DNA of 64,000 bases from Diphasiastrum complanatum. Its lineage: Eukaryota > Streptophyta > Lycopodiopsida > Lycopodiales > Lycopodiaceae. Numbering within the stretch: the first letter of the stretch is position 1; every line of letters begins with the position of its first letter. A program made the position numbers and the translations under genes. Below, in pieces: positions 56,723 to 64,000 of this stretch. The notes under the pieces are model-generated. The model did no database searches and was not told the origin of the DNA. It saw only the letters and a list, made by a program, of their open reading frames with translations. The stretch is taken from contig CM055104.1 in assembly GCA_029204225.1 (NCBI GenBank), forward strand, positions 52,694,294 to 52,758,293, written 5' to 3'.

Positions 56723-57375
56723 TGTGAAGGATTTCAGATCATTCAAGATCCAATCCAAGTCCCAAATCTTTGGTTACAATAAGAAGCAAACCAACAATCC
56801 TGCCAATGTAGAAAAATCAGCATCTACATACAAAATGAGATGCAAACTCTAAGAGATATTGATCAAACATGAACCAAAACATAAAATATGTTTGCTTTCT
56901 GTACAATTACAGTAACCTACTGTATTTCACACGTGTGGAACCGAAAATAGCAATAAATGATCATTCTACACATAGAATTGCAAGATAACACCAAGATAGT
57001 GCACCAATGAGTAGTAGAACCCAAAAGAACCATGTATAAGCATGAAATGAGATAGAGAAGAGAGAAGATGTGTCTCTTCATGAGTTACATCCTTTTATAG
57101 AGTTTCCAAACCCTATTTGGCCACTTGGCTTTCCCTCCAAAATGTAAACCCTACTATTTTTGGGTCTAGATTCAATGTACCCAAAGTTCAAACTTGAATC
57201 TCTCTCAAACTCGACTACCAACTTTCCCACACTTTCCAAAAGTGTTTATTGAATGTATTTTAAACTAATATAACTTCAAAAAGTTTATCTCTAAGTCTAA
57301 AATGAGTTTTGGCCTCTTATTGACAATCTACCAAAATGTGACTAAACTAGACTAAACTAGTTGAAATCTCTCACA
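56723..57375 (-). repeat. 5' LTR of copia 3
   Basis: 653 bp with TG...CA ends (TGTGAGAG ... CCTTCACA). It contains CACACGTGTGG (56929), a TATA-like CTATAAAAGG on the minus strand near 57092-57101, and a short GA-rich patch near 57050 in the place where the related LTR at 12.7 kb has an expanded (GA)59. ATATA directly outside (57376-57380) could be target-site sequence. Confidence 0.8.
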
Positions 57376-57570
57376 ATATACAGGTCAATAATGTTGGCGA
57401 GCACAAGACAATAGCGGATGAAACCGCGTGCTTTACAAAGCTAATCCAATCTGTAAAAAAGAATAAACCTATTACTGACAATACAAAAAATCGATGCATA
57501 AAAGCATCTACTTTGTCTATCTCTAATAAGCTTCTGATGCTATTATTTTTCACACACACACTGAATACGT
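57376..57570 (+). pseudogene. Fragment related to the Ulp1-like gene N-terminus
   Basis: The plus frame reads IQVNNVGEHKTIADETACF, matching IHVNNAVEHKTIAGETTC encoded at 47550-47610 in the Ulp1-like gene, then diverges (KKNKPITDNTKN ...) and ends in TAG at 57567. It starts exactly at the outer edge of the copia 3 LTR, so the copia probably inserted into or next to a longer copy. Confidence 0.7.
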
Positions 57571-57594
57571 AGATGGTATTCGATATATACATAA

Positions 57595-58021
57595 TGTTAC
57601 AGATGTGCAGATGAAGAAGGTACAAAGTGGATGTGCTGTCTGTGGGAGATGGGATGAGCGTGAGAAGGCCGTGACATCAGCCTTCACTGAAATGAACGTT
57701 GAAAAATGCGACACTCTGACAAATGTCTGAAAATTTAATTTACAAGGTACCTTTGCTTTTCCATTAGGGCACCTTTGGCATTTGTAGGGCAGTGTCATCT
57801 TTTTCGCCTGTCACAAATCGCGTGTAAAAACACAATGTCGTCTTTTTCATCTTTTTCACCTATGGAAATTTACTTGTATTTATGTCCACGGTCGTGTTTT
57901 TTGCCTGTCTTATTTTATATCTAAATATGCAGACTGTGTGACAACATGAGTAAAAATGTAGAAGCATGAATGGATTCAAATTAACATAGGATTTAGGAGA
58001 GTAAAGGAGATAAATCCAACA
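57595..58021 (-). repeat. 3' LTR of copia relic B (left limit approximate)
   Basis: On the minus strand a GGGGGGG polypurine run (58022-58028) is followed by TGTTGGATTTATCTCC at 58021. The counterpart in relic A is at 22922, and both contain GAGCGTGAGAAGGC. The left end is uncertain. Confidence 0.55.
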
Positions 58022-58027
58022 CCCCCC

Positions 58028-59715
58028 CTAATTTGGATCCGTGAATGTCTTGGTCTTCAGACTAAGCAATGCCAAAAACTTGTTATGTGCATTAACATTT
58101 AATGTCTTAATGAATATATATGCAAGCATGTCTTGCATTCTATAGTACGTTAAGCTCACCTCCTTGTTGAGAACCTTGCCTCTGATGTAGTGATATATGA
58201 TTTCAATGTGCTTACTCCTAGAGTGAAATCTAGGGTTGGCCGATAAGGCAATAGCACTCTGATTATCACAGAATAAAATTGTAGGGTTGTATTGATACAA
58301 ATTAATGTCTGATAGTAATCTCTCAACCAAAATGCTTCTTTAATAGATTGAGAAGCAACAATGTATTCTGCTTCTGTAGAAGAAAGAGTGATAGAGGTTT
58401 GCTTATGACTATTCCATAAGATAGGACTGCCATTGAAGAAGAATGTAAATCCAGATGTGGACTTATGATTGTCTACATCTCCTCCCCAGCTTGCATCAAA
58501 ATATCCACTGAGCTGATGAAGATTGTCATTGCTGACTTCTCCATAGCAGATGCACTGGTCCATGGTAGTTCAAATATACCTCATGACTCTTATGAGAGCC
58601 TTCCAATAGATAATGCCAAGATTAGCCATATATTGGTTGAGTGAGCTTACTGCAAAAGAGATGTCTAGCCTTGTATATCGTACATGAGAGATCCAAATAT
58701 CGATCGATAAGGATACTCTCTCATCTGCTCCTCTTCCTACTTGGTCTGGGGGCATTGGTCCTTTGAAAAATGCAAGCCTGGATCCATCGGTGAGTGAGCT
58801 AGCTTACAATTCATTAGATTGTATCTGTTTGAAACATTGTGAAGATACCTTTGTTGAGTGATATAGATCAGTCATTTCGCTCTATCTCTGTGGATTTGAA
58901 TGCCCAAATAGAAGTGAACTTCACCCATATCAGTCATGTCAAACTCTGAAAACAGCATCTGCTTAGAATCCTTGACCAAAATGGTATTGTTGTTGAACAA
59001 CAACGTATTATTCATGTATAAGGTGATGATAATGAAGGATTGTTGCACCAACTTGGAATAGATGTTGCAATTAGCAGTGCTTGGTTGGAATCCTTGTTCG
59101 ATGAGGAATGTGTTGATCCTTTGAAACCAAGCTCTAGTAGACTGTTTCAAGCCATAAAGTGCTTTATCGAGTTTACAGACATGATTCTTCATACCTTCCA
59201 GAACGTATCCTTCGGGCTAGATCATGTAGATATCTTCTTGTATAACTCCATTCAGATAAGTTGTTTGCACATCAAGTTGATGCACTTCGAGGTCGGCAGC
59301 TACAACATATGATAGGAGGGCTTGGATCGACTATTGGACTGAAAGTCTCAGTGTAGTCGACATTGGGGATCTGAGTGAATTCGCGTGCAACCACTCTTGC
59401 CTTTCTTCAACCAATTGCTCCATTGACATTGTATTTGATCTTGAAGATCCATTTGCAAAATGATATTGCAGCCAACTGAGGAGCTTCGACTAGTGACCAC
59501 ATCTGGCTCTTGATCAGAGAGGAATACTCTCTATCCATATCTTCTCTCCAAAGATCAGAGTCTGGTTGGCTGAGTGCCTCCTCGACTATCGTCAGCATCA
59601 AGAGACATGCAGACTCAAGAGTATACCTTGTGGAATGTGTGCGCACTCGGCTTGATCTTTTGGAAGGAATCGATTGATGAACCACTCTTGGATGTATCTG
59701 CAATGGCCATCTCAT
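58028..59715 (-). pseudogene. copia RT-RNase H relic B
   Basis: From right to left: 59715-59407 with EEALSQPDSDLWREDMDREY and CKWIFKIKYNVNGAIG (RT start), 59192-58872 with LDKALYGLKQSTRAWFQRI and DMGEVHFYLGIQI, 58755-58570, then RNase H at 58563-58156 (YFDASWGGDVDNHKSTSG, NGSPILWNSHKQTSITLSST, EAEYIVA) and 58330-58028 (ILFCDNQSAIALSANPRFH, SRSKHIEIIYHYIRGKV). Frames shift repeatedly. The RT catalytic YVDD region is damaged; NNTLLF lies near where it should be. It is the same family as 22923-24430. Confidence 0.85.
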
Positions 59716-60200
59716 CTACCAAATGCACAATGAGATGCATTTGAATGCTGAGAATGGATGTAGGAAAGTGTTTCTCTATCAAACACGTTGCCTCGATGGA
59801 ACTTTGTCTTGCCGCCTCAATGGATGTCAGCGGTATCTCTTTGGATGAAATGTATCTTCATAATGACATACATGTTAGTAAGATCATCATCTTGAATCAC
59901 CCCAAAAAAAATGATATGAATCGCAAGCGCGTTCATCGTACCTCACCAAACCATTGATTTTGTAGATTGCACTCCTTAACTCCTCTTTCAAGAACCCTCT
60001 TAACACCAAGGGAAGCACAAACTGCACGCACAAAAAACAATTTGGTCATGATCATTGAGATACATATATGCGCAATGAGATCATCTTGAAATCACAAGAC
60101 ATGCTATAAAATGTAATCGACAATGTTGATGTGGCAAAAAAGTCCATGCCACGGCAACCTATAAAAATTTATGTCAGTCATGAGACTTTAGACCACTTAG
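59716..60200. other. Spacer between copia relic B and CACTA 2
   Basis: No recognised gene. The left part may be the upstream pol of relic B in decayed form; the right part may be the 3' flank of CACTA 2. Confidence 0.35.
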
Positions 60201-60254
60201 CTTGTTGTCCCTTGTGAAGGCACCCTTTAGGCATCGCATGTGTCCTGTCGGAGT

Positions 60255-62221
60255 TCAAAAAGAGGGTATTGCCCTCTTTACAATCATCTCTTCTCTCCTC
60301 GATGAGATCCATGGGGCCTTTGGTAGAACAATTGAAGTCCCCACCATTTGTGGCCATAAATTGGCCATCATCCCCACTTCTTTTAGGTCATCTCGTGCGT
60401 CTTTTTTATCTTTCGATTCGGTCAAGTGCTCCCAAATTGTGCTCCCGACATTCTTGAATATGTGCATCGGGTCCAAAAGATGATTTATCAACAATTCTCT
60501 CCAATATGGGAGTTCATGAAATATTGATAACCTCTTCATGCTGGGAGAGAATCGCCCTAGATCTTGACTGGATCTCCAAATTTGAAGCCAATCACTTGCC
60601 TACAATATTAATAGACAAGCACACACATTTAATATAGATTGGATATCATTAGAAGAAACATAAAGAGAGTAATCATAAAATAAATAAATGACATGTATCA
60701 TTAATTGGCCCAAATATGTATTGTACCTTCATGGAATGAGGATGTTGGCCATCAAGCCCATCACGCATAGGGTGATCGAGTGGAAGGTATCGAGTGTGGC
60801 CCTCATAAACCATCTTCCGCAGATCTTGTGAGTGCATGCTTGCAAATACTCACCACAAATGGGACATGCATTGTAACCACTAGCTTGGAGCCCTACATTG
60901 TTAGAAAACAACCAACTTAATTGTGGGTTGAAGGTTCGAATTAAAAGAAAATTTGTGAATGCACATAAAATTTAATATAATACCATGAATCAAACCAATA
61001 ACAAGGATATCTCACCTGAACATTTTCCATAGCCTGGAAAGTTGTGTATCATCCACATCAAGATCCCCCATTACGACAAATCTCTTTGTCTCAGTGATCT
61101 TGATTTATCGCTCACTTAAACTCCTTGCCATAGAATCTTTAGCTCATCTATCAAAGGAGCCATGTACACGTCCATATTTTTTGCCTTGTATTTTTCGGAG
61201 ATAAGAAGGGCGAGCATTAGGTGCCCCTTCTTTATACTTAGCCAAGGGGAGATGTTGTAGTTTACAAGGACAACCGGCCAGGTGGACCATGATGTGGAGC
61301 GCAAACCGAATGGATTCACATCATCCATGGCCAACCCCAAATGCAAATGACGAGGATCATCCCTAAACTCATGGCAGGTAGAATTCACGTGCTTCCATGC
61401 TGGAGAATCGGCAGGGATCCTCATAGTATCGTCAGATGAACGATTGCTCAAATGCCATGTCATTAGTTCCGTGATGGATTTACATTTAAACATGTGGCGT
61501 ATCCTGGGTATGATGGGAAAATGTCTTACCACCTTGGCGGGTATGGTCGCTCCTTGTAAATCTTGGTTGTAGCGGTGTTCCCCACAACGTGGACACGTGC
61601 TTGCCTCCTCAAACTCATCTCGATATAATATGCAATCGTTGGGACATGCATGGATGCTCTTATCATCCATGCCGACCGCGGATAGCATTTTTTTTTGGCT
61701 TCTTGTCAAGATGTCGCCCATGGTGTTATTTGGGGGCAACATTTTCCTGAGCAAACTGCAACAAAATATAAATTTACGTAATTAGTTATATATAGTTTCT
61801 CGCAATGCATGAATTCAAAATCAAACGAGATTAGAGCAATCTGCCTATAACACACATCATGAAGCAAACAAACTTACCCAACCAACTCTATCACACTCGC
61901 ATCCGACCACCCGTACTTAGTTTGCAGGTTCAAAAGTAGCAAACAAGCTCACAACTTTGACATTTGTGCACCCTCGTACAAAGAATTGGATGCCAAGCCA
62001 CACACCATCTCTTCTTCCCTTGTCAATGTGGCCTCAGGTGGATTTGTGAAGAATGCATCCATCATGTCATCCACGTCCCCCTCATGATTATGCGATGTGA
62101 ATGGCACATCCTCGTGTGTTGTATCTTCTCGGGACATCTCTTCGTGCAAGTCCACAGGTGGTGTATGCGAGTAAAGTGGTGGCTCTCGTGCGCTTGCATG
62201 TTTGAATCTTGCGGATTGCAT
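60255..62221 (-). pseudogene. TNP2-type CACTA transposase, exons in pieces
   Basis: N-terminal part (62221-61949): MQSARFKHASAREPPLYSH and AQMSKL, then a stop. Central part (61754-61116, 212 aa open): LRKMLPPNNTMGDILTRSQK, IHACPNDCILYRDEFEEAST, CPRCGEHRYNQD (zinc-binding C..C), LGLAMDDVNPFGLRSTSWST, WPVVLVNYNISPWLSIKKGH and YMAPLIDELKILW, all matching the TNP2 consensus (LGL..D..NPFG, WPV.LV.YN.PPW). Then 60911-60729 (YNACPICGEYLQACTHKICG) and 60539-60255 (LPYWRELLINHLLDPMHIFK, N-terminal to GSTIWEHLTESKDK). The protein would bind the element's ends and cut and paste it. A stop at 61948 and uncertain splicing suggest it is inactive. Confidence 0.8.
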
Positions 62222-62937
62222 GGCAATATCTAGTTGAATTCTTCGATAGTCATGTGAGTGTGAGTCATCATCCTACACAATACAAGTGCAACAACAATCA
62301 AGAATAACGGAATATTCCTCCAATCAAAAAGGGCGCCAAACAACATACATGGAAAAGGAGCGTGCAATCATTTCTAATTTTAGCAATACAAAGAGGTTTG
62401 CAAAGTATAACTCACCAAAGAACCGACCTCCGTCCGCACAAATATTGACTCCCTCTCAATCTGACCACACATACGAACATGTGATATAGTGTTGCGTCAC
62501 TCTCGTCACAGTGCATACTTACATCCTGCACATGGGCATGGTGTTCTCTGGTGTAACGAGGCCTCTGATCCTATATGTGATGGTACTGCCTCATCATCTA
62601 AGGATGAGGAACATGAACTCGACATTTGCATCGGTGCACCTTGCCAGTTGACAATGGATTGAACACAAAATTAGAAATGATGGTCAATACATAAAACCAA
62701 CTAGATAAATGCATTGAGACGAACAAAAGACGTGTATATAATAACTAAATTTGAGTCTAGTGCAACTAGTCTATGGAAATTAGTAGTACATTGCAAGATC
62801 GGATATGCCTAGATGAAGCATGCCTATGTGCATCATTACATGTCTAGCCTTGCTCTTCAATTCTCGTCAATTTTTTTACTAATATATTATATTGTAGACT
62901 TTCCCAATATCCGGAAATAGGTTTGGACTGGTTTCTA

Positions 62938-62960
62938 TAAGAACCGTCGGTTCCTATATT
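62938..62960. repeat. Subterminal palindrome of CACTA 2
   Basis: TAAGAACCGTCGGTTCCTA is a near-perfect inverted repeat, of the ACCG/CGGT type seen in CACTA subterminal regions. Confidence 0.6.
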
Positions 62961-63120
62961 TGGTTCTCAATATGTATTATTTTTATAAAAATTAATAAAA
63001 AAATCATTTAAAAAATGATTATTGCTAAAATAGTCACTTGCTAAAAGCCATTAATGAATGTTAGGTTCTGTACAGTGAATTGATACTCGATTATACCCCC
63101 CTCCAAGGATCAAAGTGTTG

Positions 63121-63305
63121 TGGGAGAGGAGAGAGAGGAGAAAGAGAGTGGAGAGAGGGAGAGAGAGTATGCCTAGGTTGAGAAAAGCTTTGGGGGTTCG
63201 AGCGCCTACCCAAGGCTATTCTATCCCAATGTAGGGAGAGAGGGAAAAGAGAGAGGGAGAAGAGAGAGAGGGGGGGGGGGAGAGAGAGAGAGAGAGAGAT
63301 GGAGA
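63121..63305. repeat. Imperfect GA-rich microsatellite
   Basis: AG-rich with interruptions and a G10 run near 63271; includes the core GAGAGAGAGAG near 63281. The frames through it are low-complexity artefacts. Confidence 0.85.
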
Positions 63306-64000
63306 TAGAGAAACCAAGAGAGTTTTATTAGAATGAGAATAGAAGATGATGCAATACAAAGGAAATGGCTCTCTCTTATAGATTTTAGAGGTGAGCCTCC
63401 TTCACTCTCATTGGCCACTTCATTGGGGCAAGGATTCTAATCGAAGCCTTTAAAATAAACACAACTTAAATCTATTAGTGCTAAGAAAGCACAAGGGCAC
63501 TCACATGATTCATGTGAGTTTTAAGTTGGGCCCTTTTAGCTTTTTTATTTGCAACTTGACTTAGGGCCTCTAATGTCATTTTAGAATTTTAAGCCCCTAG
63601 TCTCTTATTCCTAGGAATTACACCTTGCTACTTGTGCTCATTGGGTTGGGCTTACACGCGTAGGATGCCAGTGCCCTCGCACTTATTATCGTACTTACAA
63701 TAATGTACTATGGCGGGGCCCACTAGTAAGGCTGGCCAACAATATTTTAAGTGGTGGGACCCACTTGTTTATTATTGTATAGGAAATACCCACAATAGGG
63801 TCCACGGCCCAAAGTAGTGTCTGTCCCTCGGCAGTAGGCTACAATTGTCGTGAAGAGGCATTATTTTCGGTTCTTTTATTGATAGGACATGGGTGCTTCA
63901 CAAAAAGCGTGGATAGAATTCGCTTACGTAAAACCTGAGGTTTTATTGGTTGTTGATCAGCAAGAACCTGGACTTGCCAGTTTTTCAATAATACCCATAA
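63306..64000. other. No recognisable gene
   Basis: A short palindrome ACTCACATGATTCATGTGAGT (63500-63520) and the phrases GGGCCC/GGGACCCACTTG are seen, but no coding motifs or LTR ends. Confidence 0.4.

Larger units (their letters stand above)
54417..57375 (-). mobile_element. gag-protease copia element 3
   Basis: On the minus strand: 5' LTR (57375-56723, TGTGAGAGATTTC ... CCTTCACA), primer-binding site TGGTATTAGAGC (56722-56711, one mismatch to the initiator-tRNA complement), a leader, gag (56189-55286 in two frames), and protease with tail (55295-54417). Integrase, RT and RNase H are absent and the frame ends at 54417. No 3' LTR was found to the left. The LTR resembles the one at 12.7-13.07 kb; the gag is close to that of gag-only copia 1. 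Confidence 0.8.
60201..62970 (-). mobile_element. CACTA (En/Spm-like) element 2
   Basis: Minus-strand TNP2-type transposase segments occur at 62221-61949, 61754-61116, 60911-60729 and 60539-60255, in the order expected for plant CACTA transposases and separated by non-coding stretches that may be introns. Far upstream, the palindrome AAGAACCGTCGGTTCCT near 62940 and CGGAAATAGGTTTGG resemble CACTA subterminal DNA, and the upstream region matches CACTA element 1 at 37.0-38.25 kb. The terminal CACTA/TAGTG ends were not identified with confidence. Confidence 0.8.

Overview
This window is nuclear DNA from a land plant with a large, repeat-rich genome. The evidence is plant-type Ty1/copia and Ty3/gypsy retrotransposons with initiator-Met-tRNA primer sites, CACTA-type TNP2 transposases, GT-AG introns, CCCTAAA telomere-type motifs, long GA/TC microsatellites and remnants of plant-type host genes (F-box/LysM and a small zinc ribbon). 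A fern or gymnosperm is my best guess from the style of the elements, but that is an impression and not a demonstration. I saw no prokaryotic, organellar or CRISPR features.

Layout. 0-3.2 kb: 3' end and 3' LTR of one LTR element, then a 1-kb copia relic. 3.2-11.6 kb: a Ty3/gypsy element on the minus strand (gag, zinc fingers, protease, RT, RNase H, integrase), once a single open reading frame and now carrying eight nonsense codons and a frameshift. 11.7-19 kb: microsatellites, a copia-type LTR, about 2.8 kb of degenerate minisatellite, a copia integrase scrap and a 90-bp minisatellite. 19.5-20 kb: a broken F-box/LysM host gene. 22.7-28.3 kb: degenerate copia and chromovirus fragments and a small foldback element. 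28.9-34.8 kb: two gag-only or gag-protease copia elements, the second sitting in the 3' LTR of the first. 35.4-42.4 kb: a 5' half of a CACTA element and three copies of a roughly 1-kb repeat, two of them forming inverted arms. 42.5-46.5 kb: copia RNase H and integrase pieces. 47.4-49.8 kb: an intron-containing Ulp1/C48-like protease gene with in-frame TAG codons. 49.8-53.1 kb: a second gypsy copy with an internal inversion. 53.75 kb: a small intact zinc-ribbon-like gene. 54.4-57.4 kb: a third gag-protease copia element. 57.4-59.7 kb: a fragment related to the Ulp1 gene and a copia RT/RNase H relic. 60.2-63 kb: a second CACTA element.

How it works together. Nearly all coding sequence belongs to mobile elements, most of it dead. 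Premature stops lie again and again where a related copy or the family consensus has Gln, which fits CAG to TAG deamination of methylated CHG sites. The three gag(-protease) copia elements without integrase, RT or RNase H suggest a non-autonomous lineage that depends on enzymes from other elements. The most interesting non-retroelement locus is the Ulp1-like gene at 47.5-49.0 kb, with a second related fragment at 57.4 kb, which may have travelled with a transposon.
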